Program-made: the position numbers and the translations under genes
Shown: in pieces, positions 1 through 8,994 of the stretch
How positions within the stretch are numbered: the stretch's first letter is position 1
Layout: each line of letters starts with the position of its first letter
Notes under the pieces: generated by a model
Databases searched by the model: none
What the model saw: the letters and a program-made list of their open reading frames with translations, nothing else
Told to the model about the DNA's origin: nothing
NCBI RefSeq assembly: GCF_019711685.1
Contig: NZ_JAIGYQ010000003.1
Location: 1-64,000, forward strand
DNA from: Helicobacter turcicus
GTDB taxonomy: Bacteria > Campylobacterota > Campylobacteria > Campylobacterales > Helicobacteraceae
DNA: 64,000 nucleotides
Direction of reading: 5' to 3'

Positions 1-1019
1 ACATCAAGCATATTGTTTAAGACTTTCTTTAATTCAATGAGTTGAGGATTATGAGGATTTTCTATGATTCTAGCACTCAAATCTCCACTCTCTACTGCTT
101 TTGCAGTTTGGGCAGATTGGGTGATGGCTAGGGAGTCTTGTTTAAGCCCTTCTTCAATATTTTGGATATTTGCATTAATTTCTTTTGTCATTGTTCCAAA
201 TTCGTCTTTAGAATTTAAAGTAATGAGCGTTGTATTTGCAGAGCTATTATTGACAAAACTGAAGAAATTGCGCAAATTTGTTTGCACGACTTGCACGCTT
301 GAGGCAAGATTATTATAAAAAGCCAAAAGAAGCGGAATTATAATTACAAGAAGCGCACAACCGCCAAATACCAATGCTTTTAAAAGCATTGCGTTAATAC
401 CCCCAACGATGTTGCGAGAAATTTCCCCTGTATGTGTAGCAAGTGTGTCTATATAGACTCCAGTAGATAACCAAATATTATTTGTATTTGGAATCATTGT
501 AGCATAACCAATCTTTTGTGCGCTCCCAAGTGTCCCATCTAGTAAAGGTTTTGAAAAAGTAAAATATACAAATTTTGTTTCTTTATCTTGTGTCTTAGCA
601 CTCTCAAAAAGCTCACGCACATAATACACGCCATTAGTATCTTTTGCTTCATATAATGATTTTCCAAGCAAATCCTTTCGCGTTGGATGTGCCACTGGAA
701 TATGCTCTTTGTAGGCAAAATAATATCCGCTCTTGTCATCTTCAAAGCGGAAATTCTCAATTCCTTTAGCAATAATTTGAATTTGTGTTTTTTCATCAAG
801 ACCGCGTACAAATTCTCCTAAAGTGTATGCTAAAGAATCCGTAGCAAGTTTTAGCTTTTGCTCAACCTCTTGCTTTACACTATCGTGAATTGCAATGTGT
901 GTGTCAGAAATAATATTTTTTTCAAAATATATGACAACCCCAATAGCTACAACAATCCCAGCTAACATACCAAGAGCCAACACCATAATTTTTGTTTTAA
1001 GTGATAAATTTTTATACAT
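1..1019 (-). CDS. Methyl-accepting chemotaxis protein with periplasmic Cache-type sensor (3' end outside window)
   Basis: The frame stays open from an ATG at 1019 to the window edge (339 codons), so only the N-terminal part is present. The protein starts with a basic stretch and a hydrophobic segment at about residues 7-29. A periplasmic region follows with Cache-like features (a GYYFAYKEHIPVAHP stretch and WLSTGVYID near residue 165). A second membrane segment lies at about 190-212, followed by a HAMP-like region (SGDLSARI, then a helix toward the edge). Known for the family: such receptors pass ligand binding to CheA/CheW. The signalling domain with the MA hairpin is not in the window. AAGGA lies upstream of the start codon. 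The ligand cannot be named from sequence. Confidence 0.85.
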   Translation of the reverse strand, partial: MYKNLSLKTKIMVLALGMLAGIVVAIGVVIYFEKNIISDTHIAIHDSVKQEVEQKLKLATDSLAYTLGEFVRGLDEKTQIQIIAKGIENFRFEDDKSGYYFAYKEHIPVAHPTRKDLLGKSLYEAKDTNGVYYVRELFESAKTQDKETKFVYFTFSKPLLDGTLGSAQKIGYATMIPNTNNIWLSTGVYIDTLATHTGEISRNIVGGINAMLLKALVFGGCALLVIIIPLLLAFYNNLASSVQVVQTNLRNFFSFVNNSSANTTLITLNSKDEFGTMTKEINANIQNIEEGLKQDSLAITQSAQTAKAVESGDLSARIIENPHNPQLIELKKVLNNMLD

Positions 1020-1143
1020 TTGGAATTCCTTATTTTAAATAAAAATAAAAAGCGTTACTATATTTTATTTGCTTATATTTCTCTTAAACTACACAAATAC
1101 CGAGATTTATTGCTTGAAAAAATAATGCAATAAAATAAAATTT

Positions 1144-1731
1144 TTATCCAAAGTAACTTAAACTGCTTTTGCCAAAACGTTTAGTTTTTATGTGCGCAAA
1201 TGTATTAATTTTTTCTGGAATTATAAGTTTGGAGTGATGCTCTAAAACAATTAAACTAAAAACATTAGAATCTAAATTTTCTATCATCTTAAAGCATTTC
1301 ACATAAATATCATCCATATTCTCACGTATATCAAAAGGAGGGTCAATATAACCAATACATGGCGCATTTATTGTTTGTAAAGCCGTAGAATATGCGTTAA
1401 AAGTATCGCCAAAGATAAGCTTGTAAAGATTTTGACAAATATTTGCAAGATTAGATTCCAACACTGCAAAAGATTTTTTATTGCGTTCAAAAAACATAGC
1501 AAACTTTGCGCCACGACTTAGTGCTTCAATTCCAATACTTCCACTTCCAGCAAAAAACTCCACAAAGTTTGCCCCCACAATATCCGCACTTAACGTATTA
1601 AAAAGCGATTCTTTTAAAATCGCTTTTGATGCACGTGTTACTTCCAAAGGAGCCATTTGTAAATTTCGCCCTTTGTAGATTCCACCAATTACCTTTAAGG
1701 TTGGGCTTTTAGAAGTTAAAATCTTAGCCAC
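1144..1731 (-). CDS. rsmD: 16S rRNA (guanine-N2)-methyltransferase, RsmD family
   Basis: 195 residues, the usual size for RsmD, which methylates G966 of 16S rRNA with S-adenosylmethionine. Visible features: the N-terminal VIGGIYKGRNL strand and the conserved T-R-x-x-K-A/I-x-E-S-L-F-N segment; a SAM-binding motif I (EFFAGSGSIGIEALSRGA, about residues 59-76); and the catalytic DPPF at about 129-132. The start overlaps the end of the upstream gene (1724-2185) by 8 bases, so the two are probably translated together. Function rests on the DPPF motif plus the family-specific N-terminus. Confidence 0.88.
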   Translation of the reverse strand: MAKILTSKSPTLKVIGGIYKGRNLQMAPLEVTRASKAILKESLFNTLSADIVGANFVEFFAGSGSIGIEALSRGAKFAMFFERNKKSFAVLESNLANICQNLYKLIFGDTFNAYSTALQTINAPCIGYIDPPFDIRENMDDIYVKCFKMIENLDSNVFSLIVLEHHSKLIIPEKINTFAHIKTKRFGKSSLSYFG

Positions 1732-2185
1732 GATTTTCCTTGAAATGTTCTAAGATTGTTATTTCAATCTCTTTTGCATAACGTTTTAAAATCTCCTCAA
1801 TTTTTGCGCTTAAATCACTTGAAAACGTGGAATCTAAATTTTCTCTCTCTAGCACAATGGAATCTAAAGATTCTGCAATGCTCGCACTTGTATGGTTTAG
1901 CGCCTTAATGTCTTCTATCTCTCTTTCTGCGCTAAGGCTTTCATTTTTTCCACCCTTTAGCAGATGGTAAAAAGACTCCAACTCTTTGAGCAAAAGTTCC
2001 TTAGTAAAGGGAATCTTTAACTGCGCTCCTTCCATATCGCCGATTAAAAACACGGGTTTTTGGGATTCTACATGTTGTGTTGCCACAACAAAATCGCACA
2101 TTTTATAGCTTGTTAGATATTCTTTTAAATACATCTCTAAACTTCTATCTAACAATAAGGAATCACAAATTAACGCAACTTTCAT
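1724..2185 (-). CDS. Small protein of unknown function, possible degenerate receiver-like fold
   Basis: 153 residues, not recognised as a named family. The first 75 residues (MKVALICDSLLLDRSLEMYL, later VFLIGD and then LKIPFTKELLLKEL) have the alternating strand-helix rhythm of a response-regulator receiver, but the usual acidic pocket and phospho-acceptor Asp are not evident. The second half is charged and helical (possible coiled coil, about 85-150). It is the first gene of a two-gene unit with rsmD and is divergent from aroQ. A TATAAT-like hexamer on the minus strand at 2224-2219 could serve as its promoter. The receiver idea is inference. Confidence 0.55.
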   Translation of the reverse strand: MKVALICDSLLLDRSLEMYLKEYLTSYKMCDFVVATQHVESQKPVFLIGDMEGAQLKIPFTKELLLKELESFYHLLKGGKNESLSAEREIEDIKALNHTSASIAESLDSIVLERENLDSTFSSDLSAKIEEILKRYAKEIEITILEHFKENRG

Positions 2186-2302
2186 TCTATTTCCTTAAAA
2201 ACTAGCAATTGATTAGAAATTATAGCGGAATCTCTGTTAGATTTTTGACTTTTTATCTGACTTTACTTTGCCCAAAAATTCCATATTTTAGAATCTTTTT
2301 GC

Positions 2303-2308
2303 TATAAT
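2303..2308 (+). promoter_or_regulatory. Extended -10 promoter for the aroQ-flagellar operon
   Basis: A TATAAT hexamer preceded directly by TGC lies 33 bases upstream of the aroQ start. No good -35 is visible, as expected for an extended -10 element. The same TGC-TAnAAT form appears elsewhere in this window upstream of 33180, 38583, 42892 and 46127. Confidence 0.65.
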
Positions 2309-2338
2309 GAAAAAATTTTTAATCAATTTTAGGAGAAA

Positions 2339-2857
2339 ATGATGAAAATAATGATAATCCAAGGACCAAACCTAAATATGTTAGGTGTGCGCGACCCTCG
2401 TATTTATGGACCTGTAAAGCTTGAAACAATCCATGAAAATATCCAAACTCAAGCACAGCAAATGGGCGTGGAAGTGAGCTTTTTTCAAAGTAATTTTGAA
2501 GGGGAAATTGTAGATAAAATCCAAGAATGCTTTGGGCAATTTGATGGAATCATTATTAACCCAGCAGCCTATTCTCACACTTCCATAGCAATTCGTGATG
2601 CAATTGCAGCAGTGAATATTCCAGCTATTGAGGTGCATATTAGCAACATTCACGCAAGAGAAAAATTCCGACAAGAGAGCTTAACAGCAGCTGTTTGCTC
2701 TGGAGTTATTGCAGGATTTGGACCACTAGGATACCATTTAGCACTAAATGGGCTAATACAAATTCTTAGTGAGCTAAATGCAGTCAGAAATGCGCGCAAA
2801 CAAGCAGCGCAAGAGCAAATGCAAACTGAAGCTAAATTAGAACAACCACAAGAATAA
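2339..2857 (+). CDS. aroQ: 3-dehydroquinate dehydratase, type II
   Basis: 172 residues. Third step of the shikimate pathway: dehydration of 3-dehydroquinate. The type II signature is clear: [18 protein letters not shown] at the N-terminus with the catalytic Tyr in [22 protein letters not shown] in the middle, the catalytic His in EVHISN, and the C-terminal [12 protein letters not shown] Gln/Glu-rich tail of about 20 residues follows the fold. GTG-type alternatives are unnecessary because AGGAG lies just ahead of the ATG run at 2339/2342. First gene of the long plus-strand unit that continues through fliY. Confidence 0.95.
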   Translation: MMKIMIIQGPNLNMLGVRDPRIYGPVKLETIHENIQTQAQQMGVEVSFFQSNFEGEIVDKIQECFGQFDGIIINPAAYSHTSIAIRDAIAAVNIPAIEVHISNIHAREKFRQESLTAAVCSGVIAGFGPLGYHLALNGLIQILSELNAVRNARKQAAQEQMQTEAKLEQPQE

Positions 2858-2875
2858 TCCATTAAGGAGGGCATT

Positions 2876-3925
2876 ATGAATAACTTTATGATAAGAGATG
2901 AAAACGCTCTTTACTTTGAAGTAGGATATAGTTGTGATAATGCCTTATTTATCGCTTTTGGAGATAACGGATATTTTCTCACTGATGGACGTTATGAAAC
3001 TGAAGCTAAAGAAAATCTAAAACACGACAAATACGTGATTTCACTTATTGTTAGCCGCGACCTAATTCGTTCTGCACGTGCAATCTTAAAAAAGCACGAA
3101 AAATCCACACTCATTTACAATCCTCAAGAATTTTCTGTCTTTTTCTTTGAACGTTTAAAGAATAATATTAAGATAAATTTCATACCAAAACCAAATTTTC
3201 ACCAAGAAAAAAGAATGGTAAAAACTGCCGATGAAATTGCGCTTTTAGAGCATTCACAGCGTCTAAACTTTAAAGCCTTTATGCAATTTGCAAAATTCCT
3301 TAATAAAAAAGGCAAAGATTCCACAGAATCCTTTTTGCACTACAAAGCACAAGGTTTTTTGAGCAAAAAAGGAGTGTATGATTTAAGTTTTAATCCTATT
3401 GTTGGAATCAATGGTAATGCTGCTAAACCTCACGCTCTTCCAAGCAACGATAAGCTTCACAAGGGGGATTTGCTGCTTTTTGACGCTGGGCTTAAATATA
3501 AACGTTACTGCTCTGATATGACGCGCACAGGGTTTTTGGGTAAAAATGGAATCTCTTTTTGCAAAGAGCAACGCTTTTTGGATTCTACACTTCAAAAGAT
3601 TTATGATGTTGTTTTAAAAGCTCAAGAAGTAGCAATCAAAGGTGCAAAGCCCGGAATGTTAGCTAGTGAAGTGGATACATCAGCACGTAATGTGATTGAA
3701 AAAGCTGGCTTTGGAAAATATTTTGTGCATTCTACTGGACATGGAATCGGACTAGATATTCACGAACTTCCAAACATTTCACCTCGCTCTAAAATTATCT
3801 TACAAGAAGGAATGGTTTTTTCCATTGAGCCTGGAATTTATATCCCTAATTACTATGGCGTACGTATTGAAGACTTAGTTGTTTTGGAATCTAAAGGGGC
3901 ACGCATCATCGGAGAGACTTCTTAA
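2876..3925 (+). CDS. pepQ: M24-family aminopeptidase P / Xaa-Pro dipeptidase
   Basis: 349 residues. An N-terminal creatinase-like domain (about 1-120) precedes the pita-bread catalytic domain. Metal-binding and catalytic landmarks are visible: DAGLKYKRYCSDMTRTGF (two Asp ligands), HSTGHGIGLDIHE (His ligand), SIEPGIY (Glu ligand) and GVRIED (Glu ligand). It should remove N-terminal residues ahead of proline or cleave Xaa-Pro dipeptides. AAGGAGG is 7-8 bases before the ATG. The following folK start lies one base after its stop. The same position between aroQ and folK is known in H. pylori (HP1037). Exact substrate preference is not deducible. Confidence 0.85.
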   Translation: MNNFMIRDENALYFEVGYSCDNALFIAFGDNGYFLTDGRYETEAKENLKHDKYVISLIVSRDLIRSARAILKKHEKSTLIYNPQEFSVFFFERLKNNIKINFIPKPNFHQEKRMVKTADEIALLEHSQRLNFKAFMQFAKFLNKKGKDSTESFLHYKAQGFLSKKGVYDLSFNPIVGINGNAAKPHALPSNDKLHKGDLLLFDAGLKYKRYCSDMTRTGFLGKNGISFCKEQRFLDSTLQKIYDVVLKAQEVAIKGAKPGMLASEVDTSARNVIEKAGFGKYFVHSTGHGIGLDIHELPNISPRSKIILQEGMVFSIEPGIYIPNYYGVRIEDLVVLESKGARIIGETS

Positions 3926-3926
3926 A

Positions 3927-4577
3927 ATGTTAGCAAATGCGATGCTATCTGATAATGATTTTACAAAAATACCTACTAAAACACGTTTTAAAAGTAAGCA
4001 TTACTATGGAGCAAAAACATATATACAAAAACCTCTAAGCAAGGATTTAATAGAGTTTATTCCTGCCACAAATTACCCAAAATTACAGAATCCAAAATTT
4101 AAAACTGCTAAAATCCCGCGCTTCACACAGGTGCGCAAACCTAACCCCTACCATCTCTTTAAGGCTTATAATAAACTAAAGGATTCCGTGATTTTAGGAG
4201 TTGGGGCAAATTGTGGAGAGTCTTTAGTACGTTTTTGGAAGCTTTTAAAAAGACTCTCTTGTAAAAATGTTATAATTGCTACTTCACCGATTTTAAAAAA
4301 CCCAGCCTTTGGCTACACAGAGCAGCCTGATTTCTACAATAAAATCATTTGGCTAAAGACAAGGCTAGGGATTGCGGATTTTTGGAGCTTTTGTGCATAT
4401 TTGGAGCGATATTTTGGAAGAGAACGTAAGCGCCCTTTTAAAAATGCACCACGTACACTAGACCTAGACATTATTGCTTTTAAGGGTAAGCACATTATAC
4501 TAGGGGATTTAGAGATTCCACACAGGGCATGGAGTGAGCGTCAAAGCGTTTGGATTCCACTTACACATTGCAATTAA
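3927..4577 (+). CDS. folK: 7,8-dihydro-6-hydroxymethylpterin pyrophosphokinase with N-terminal extension
   Basis: HPPK transfers pyrophosphate from ATP to hydroxymethyl-dihydropterin in folate synthesis. The enzyme domain occupies roughly residues 88-216: VILGVGANCGES start, then SPILKNPAFGY, QPDFYNKI, and the hallmark RTLDLDII with Mg-binding aspartates, ending in IPHRAW. About 85 residues precede the domain, rich in Lys and Pro and without a recognisable motif; standard HPPK proteins are near 160 residues. I chose ATG 3927 because the longer frame (from 3879) would run deep into pepQ. Next gene: flhF, 15 bases on. Confidence 0.88.
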   Translation: MLANAMLSDNDFTKIPTKTRFKSKHYYGAKTYIQKPLSKDLIEFIPATNYPKLQNPKFKTAKIPRFTQVRKPNPYHLFKAYNKLKDSVILGVGANCGESLVRFWKLLKRLSCKNVIIATSPILKNPAFGYTEQPDFYNKIIWLKTRLGIADFWSFCAYLERYFGRERKRPFKNAPRTLDLDIIAFKGKHIILGDLEIPHRAWSERQSVWIPLTHCN

Positions 4578-4592
4578 AGTTTGGAGAATGCT

Positions 4593-5993
4593 ATGAAATT
4601 ATTTACTTTTACCGCAGAAACTGGGGCGCAAGCACTCGCAGAAGCTAAGAGAGAACTTGGCGATGAGTTTTCTATTATCGCACAAAAAAAGCTAAGTGAT
4701 GGTAAATATGAAGTTTCCGTAGCAATTAGCGAAGAAGATTTAAAACAAGCTAAAACAAAACAGCAACAAGAGGAATCAAAACCCAAGACAAACAACATTG
4801 CTGAACGTCTAGAACGCATTGCTCAAAAAGAGATTGAACGCAAACGCATTGCACAAAGTATGCCAACCTTGCCTGAAGATGTGTCTTTACAACTCTCTGA
4901 TGCAGTGCGCCAGATTTCACAAATTGCAGGCGTAGAGTCAAAAGCTCCCGCAAAATCTCCTTATGGCACACAAAAAGCTACACCAAAAGAGCCTGAACAA
5001 GCCCAATCTCCAAAACAGATAGAATTTAAAAAAGAGGATTCTAAAGATTCTAAACCTCAAAATAAAAAAGAAGCTCAATCTGATGATTTGCGTGCTATCC
5101 GTGGTGAGATTGATCGTTTAAATGATAAATTAAAACTTATCCAAAATATGTTTTGGGAGGAACGTGGTCCAAAGAGTGATGGACTCATTATTCCCCATGA
5201 GTTTGCCGAGATTTATAGAATCACAAAAGCAAGTGGAATGGCAAAAGAGCATTTGGAAAAGATTATGCAACTTACCTTAGAATTAATGCCCATTAAAATG
5301 CGTGAAAATTCTGTGCTTATCAAACGCTACTTTAGGGAAGTTTTGCGCAAAATGGTAGTTGCAAGGACTGAAAATCTAAGTAGCAATGCAAAAAATATTA
5401 TAATGCTTGTTGGTCCAACAGGCGTAGGCAAAACAACAACCCTAGCTAAACTTGCCGCACGTTACTCACGCTTATTAAATAAAAACTACAAAGTTGGAAT
5501 CATAACACTAGATACTTACAGAATTGGTGCAGTAGATCAACTCATGTTTTATGCAAAGAAAATGAAACTAAGCATTGATACGGTGGTAGATACAGAAGAG
5601 TTTGTTAATGCGCTAGATTCTCTAAAGTATTGTGATTATATTTTAATTGATACAGTAGGAAGCTCCCAACATGATAGAGCAAAATTAGAATCTCTAAAAA
5701 GCTTTGTTAATGCTGACCCAAACGCAAAAATTGATGTTAGTTTAGTGATGAGTGCCACAACGAAATATGAGGATTTAAAGGATATTTACCACACATTCTC
5801 AATGCTTGGAATTGATACGTTAGTTTTCACAAAACTTGATGAAACACATAGTTATGGTAATATATTTTCTCTCATTTATGAAACAAAAAAACCTGTAAGC
5901 TACTTCTCCATAGGGCAAGAAGTGCCAAATGATTTAAATGTTGCGACTAGCGATTTTTTGATTGACTGCTTACTAGATGGGCTTATTAAATGA
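4593..5993 (+). CDS. flhF: Flagellar SRP-like GTPase FlhF
   Basis: 466 residues. FlhF sets position and number of polar flagella and in epsilon-proteobacteria is needed for sigma-54 flagellar gene expression. N-terminal B domain opens with MKLFTFTAETGAQALAEAKR. A charged low-complexity linker follows (about 60-165, Lys/Glu/Gln-rich). The SRP-type NG domain carries the P-loop VGPTGVGKTTT near residue 272, DTYRIGAVDQL, then DTVGSS in place of the common DTAGR, and TKLDE. An upstream in-frame TTG exists at 4581, but ATG 4593 has TTGGAG at the right distance. The stop overlaps the flhG start by 4 bases. Confidence 0.93.
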   Translation: MKLFTFTAETGAQALAEAKRELGDEFSIIAQKKLSDGKYEVSVAISEEDLKQAKTKQQQEESKPKTNNIAERLERIAQKEIERKRIAQSMPTLPEDVSLQLSDAVRQISQIAGVESKAPAKSPYGTQKATPKEPEQAQSPKQIEFKKEDSKDSKPQNKKEAQSDDLRAIRGEIDRLNDKLKLIQNMFWEERGPKSDGLIIPHEFAEIYRITKASGMAKEHLEKIMQLTLELMPIKMRENSVLIKRYFREVLRKMVVARTENLSSNAKNIIMLVGPTGVGKTTTLAKLAARYSRLLNKNYKVGIITLDTYRIGAVDQLMFYAKKMKLSIDTVVDTEEFVNALDSLKYCDYILIDTVGSSQHDRAKLESLKSFVNADPNAKIDVSLVMSATTKYEDLKDIYHTFSMLGIDTLVFTKLDETHSYGNIFSLIYETKKPVSYFSIGQEVPNDLNVATSDFLIDCLLDGLIK

Positions 5994-6847
5994 AAAATCA
6001 AGCTGCGGAATTAGAACTCCTTATTGATTCTAAAAAAGCAACTAGCACAAATTTTATTACCATAACAAGCGGAAAAGGTGGCGTTGGCAAATCCACATTT
6101 AGCGCAAATCTAGCTTATAAACTTTGGCAACTTGGTTTTAAAGTTGGAATCTTTGATGCAGATATTGGACTTGCGAATTTAGATATTATGTTTGGGGTAC
6201 GTTGTGAAAAAAATCTCTTGCATGTGTTAAAAAACCAAGCAAATCTAAGAGATATTATTGTGCCAATTGAGCATGGGCTATATCTTATCCCCGGAGATTC
6301 TGGCACAGATATTTTTCGCTATAAGAGCGAATTTATGTTTGAAACGTTTATTGAGGATTCCGCGCTTTTAGATAGCCTTGATTTCGTCATTATTGACACT
6401 GGAGCTGGTATTGGCGAATACACACAGACTTTTTTAAAAAATAGTGATGAAGCCATTGTAATTACGATTCCAGACCCTGCGGCAATTACTGATGCGTATG
6501 CGACAATCAAACTTGCAGCAAATTACAAAGAGCGTATTTTTATGCTGATTAATATGGCAAAAAATAACGATGAAGCGCAAATGATTTTTCAAAAAGTGCA
6601 AAAAATCGCCCAAAGTAACATTAGTAATATCAAGCTTGAATATATCGGCAAGCTTACAAAAGCGACTTTGATTAACTATTACAGCAAAAATCGTGGAATC
6701 TTTGTGAAAGAAGAGCCAAATGCAACGTCCTCAATGGAAGTAGAAGAGGTTGCAAGAGCGTTAGCAAAAAAAATGGAACGGAATGTGCTAGTGCAAGAAG
6801 ACAAAAGATTTGGAAAGTTCCTAAAAAAGATTCTTGGTCATTTTTAG
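5990..6847 (+). CDS. flhG: MinD-like ATPase FlhG/YlxH, flagellar number regulator
   Basis: 285 residues. ParA/MinD-type deviant Walker A SGKGGVGKST at about 26-35, DADIGLANLD with the Walker A' aspartate, IIDTGAGIGEYT (Walker B), and a basic C-terminus (FGKFLKKILGHF) that could be an amphipathic membrane helix. Known role: antagonist/partner of FlhF that limits flagellum number. The ATG overlaps the flhF stop as ATGA, so the two are translationally coupled. Confidence 0.92.
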   Translation: MKNQAAELELLIDSKKATSTNFITITSGKGGVGKSTFSANLAYKLWQLGFKVGIFDADIGLANLDIMFGVRCEKNLLHVLKNQANLRDIIVPIEHGLYLIPGDSGTDIFRYKSEFMFETFIEDSALLDSLDFVIIDTGAGIGEYTQTFLKNSDEAIVITIPDPAAITDAYATIKLAANYKERIFMLINMAKNNDEAQMIFQKVQKIAQSNISNIKLEYIGKLTKATLINYYSKNRGIFVKEEPNATSSMEVEEVARALAKKMERNVLVQEDKRFGKFLKKILGHF

Positions 6848-6865
6848 GAAGTGTAAGGAAACAGA

Positions 6866-7255
6866 ATGCCTTTGAAAATGGATAATTTCTTAAGTTTTGC
6901 AATTGTCAATGGATTTTTTATTGGACTTTTATTATCTTTTTTAAAATTTGATGACCCTGCGATGATTGTTGCTGGGACACTTGTCTCTACAATGGGATTC
7001 TATCTTATTACCCTTGTTAGTGTATCTCTCTTTGTGCGCTTTGTGAATACACATGAAAACACAAGTAAAAAGAATGCCTACAATGCACTTTTAGAGGAAT
7101 ATATTGATGAGTTTGATAAACGCGAAAAGGCTACAAACAAAATTCGTGGATTTTTACGCACAATGGAAAAAACAATGCGTGAAGAAGAGGAAGAAGAGGA
7201 TTTACGCACAAAATCAAATAAAATAGGAAAAGAAACTTATGCCGATGACTTCTAA
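6866..7255 (+). CDS. Small membrane protein conserved between flhG and fliA
   Basis: 129 residues with two hydrophobic stretches (about 8-27 and 32-60) and then a charged cytoplasmic tail with an acidic run (EEEEEED near 112-118). Function unknown. An uncharacterised gene of this kind lies at the same place in H. pylori (HP1033), which suggests a flagellum-related role, but that is inference. AAGGAAAC lies ahead of the ATG. It overlaps fliA by 17 bases. Confidence 0.7.
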   Translation: MPLKMDNFLSFAIVNGFFIGLLLSFLKFDDPAMIVAGTLVSTMGFYLITLVSVSLFVRFVNTHENTSKKNAYNALLEEYIDEFDKREKATNKIRGFLRTMEKTMREEEEEEDLRTKSNKIGKETYADDF

Positions 7256-7940
7256 TGGCTACCAAAGTGCGCTTAAACGTAGTCAAGACTCCCTAGCTCT
7301 AGATTATCTCCCAGCCTTAAAGGCGATGGCTTATCGCTTAAAGGAACGTTTACCTGCAAGTGTGGATTTTTCTGATTTAATTTCCATTGGCACAGAGGAA
7401 TTAATCAAGCTTGCGCGCAAATACGATAGCAGTCTAAATGATTCCTTTTGGGGCTATGCAAGACCGCGTGTGCAAGGAGCAATGCTAGATTATTTGCGCT
7501 CTTTAGATCCGCTCTCACGCAATATGCGCACTTTAATAAAGCGCATTGACAAAGCAATTTCAACCTATTACAACGAGCATCAAGAAGAGCCAGATAATGC
7601 GTATTTAAGCAAGGTTTTAGGGGAGAGCGAAGAGAAAATCAAAGAAGCAAGAGTTGCAAGTGAAATTTATAATGTAATGCCAATAGATGAGCAACTAGGC
7701 AAACAAGAAGAAACTCTAGAGAGCATTGAGAGAGAAGAATTAATTGCTGTAATTTCACAGGTTTTAGAACATGCAACACCCAATGAACAGCTCGTTGTGC
7801 AATTGTATTACTACGAAGAGCTAAGTTTTAAGGAGATTAGCCAAGTGCTAGAGGTGAGTGAAGCTAGGGTTTCTCAACTCCACAGGGCAGTGATTAGAAA
7901 GGTGCGACAATACCTTGAAGAAAGGGGGCTAGATGGCTGA
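7239..7940 (+). CDS. fliA: Flagellar sigma-28 factor FliA
   Basis: 233 residues. Sigma-70 family member lacking region 1. Region 2 is seen in SVDFSDLISIGTEELIKLARKYD and FWGYARPRVQGAMLDYLR; region 3 in RTLIKRIDKAI; region 4 helix-turn-helix in LSFKEISQVLEVSEARVSQLH. It directs late flagellar genes such as flagellin. A second in-frame ATG at 7245 could equally be the start; 7239 is kept because both lie in the same translational overlap with the preceding gene. Overlaps fliM by 8 bases. Confidence 0.93.
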   Translation: MPMTSNGYQSALKRSQDSLALDYLPALKAMAYRLKERLPASVDFSDLISIGTEELIKLARKYDSSLNDSFWGYARPRVQGAMLDYLRSLDPLSRNMRTLIKRIDKAISTYYNEHQEEPDNAYLSKVLGESEEKIKEARVASEIYNVMPIDEQLGKQEETLESIEREELIAVISQVLEHATPNEQLVVQLYYYEELSFKEISQVLEVSEARVSQLHRAVIRKVRQYLEERGLDG

Positions 7941-8991
7941 TATATTAAGTCAAGAAGAAATTGATGCGCTATTAGAAGTTGTAGATGATGAAAGCGGAGA
8001 GCAAGAGACATTAGAAAAGCCTGCTGTTGTTCAGCAAAGACAAATTACGCTTTATGATTTCAAGCGTCCAAATCGCGTTAGCAAAGAGCAACTCCGTGCA
8101 TTTCGTGGAATCCATGATAAAATGGCAAGAAGTCTATCAAGTCAAATCTCTGCAATTATGCGTTCTATTGTTGAGATTCAGCTCCACAGCGTGGATCAAA
8201 TGACTTATGGGGAATTTCTAATGAGTTTGCCAAGTCCCACAAGCTTCAATGTGTTTTCTATGAAGCCATTAGATGGAACAGGTGTTTTAGAGATTAACCC
8301 TAGCATTGCATTTCCAATGATTGATAGACTCTTAGGTGGTAAAGGCGACCCTTATGAATCTACAAGGGAGTTTAGCGATATTGAGTTAAACTTGTTAGAC
8401 ACAATTTTGCGCCAAATGATGCAAAACCTCAAAGAAGCGTGGGGTCCCATTACAGAGATTTTTCCAACCGTTGACGTAAAAGAATCAAGCCCAAATGTTG
8501 TGCAAATCGTCGCACAAAATGAAATTGTTATTATGGTGGTTATGGAGATTATCATTGGGCATAGTAGCGGTATGATGAACCTGTGCTACCCTGTTATCTC
8601 CCTAGAATCTGTGCTATCCCGTCTTGCAAGTAGAGATATTATGCTAAGTGAAACAAGTGCGAAAAAATCAAGAAATAAAGAACTTCAAGCACTCTTAGGG
8701 GGAGCAAAAGTTAATGTTGCGGCAATTCTTGGAGAAACAAAACTTTCCATGCATGAAATTCTTGATTTAGAAGTGGGCGATATTGTACGTTTAGACCGCC
8801 CTGCTGATGATACTGTAATTATTAATGTAGATGGTAGAGAGAAGTTTTTAGCTGGTATTGGATTGCACCGCTACCGCAAGACGATTGAAGTTAAAGAGAT
8901 GATTAAAACAGAAAAAGACCAAGTCAAAGAAATCCTAGAAATGCTTGAAGTGCAACGCAAATCTAGAGCAAACGAGCTTGAGGAGGAGTAG
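7933..8991 (+). CDS. fliM: Flagellar motor switch protein FliM
   Basis: 352 residues. N-terminal CheY-P binding peptide LSQEEIDALLEVV, a middle CheC-like domain (LYDFKRPNRVSKEQLRAFRGIH; TYGEFLMSLPSPTSFNVFSM) and a C-terminal SpoA domain (about 250-325) that builds the C-ring with FliN/FliY. The terminal 25 residues are charged and helical. It sits between fliA and fliY, 3 bases ahead of fliY. Confidence 0.95.
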   Translation: MADILSQEEIDALLEVVDDESGEQETLEKPAVVQQRQITLYDFKRPNRVSKEQLRAFRGIHDKMARSLSSQISAIMRSIVEIQLHSVDQMTYGEFLMSLPSPTSFNVFSMKPLDGTGVLEINPSIAFPMIDRLLGGKGDPYESTREFSDIELNLLDTILRQMMQNLKEAWGPITEIFPTVDVKESSPNVVQIVAQNEIVIMVVMEIIIGHSSGMMNLCYPVISLESVLSRLASRDIMLSETSAKKSRNKELQALLGGAKVNVAAILGETKLSMHEILDLEVGDIVRLDRPADDTVIINVDGREKFLAGIGLHRYRKTIEVKEMIKTEKDQVKEILEMLEVQRKSRANELEEE

Positions 8992-8994
8992 AAA

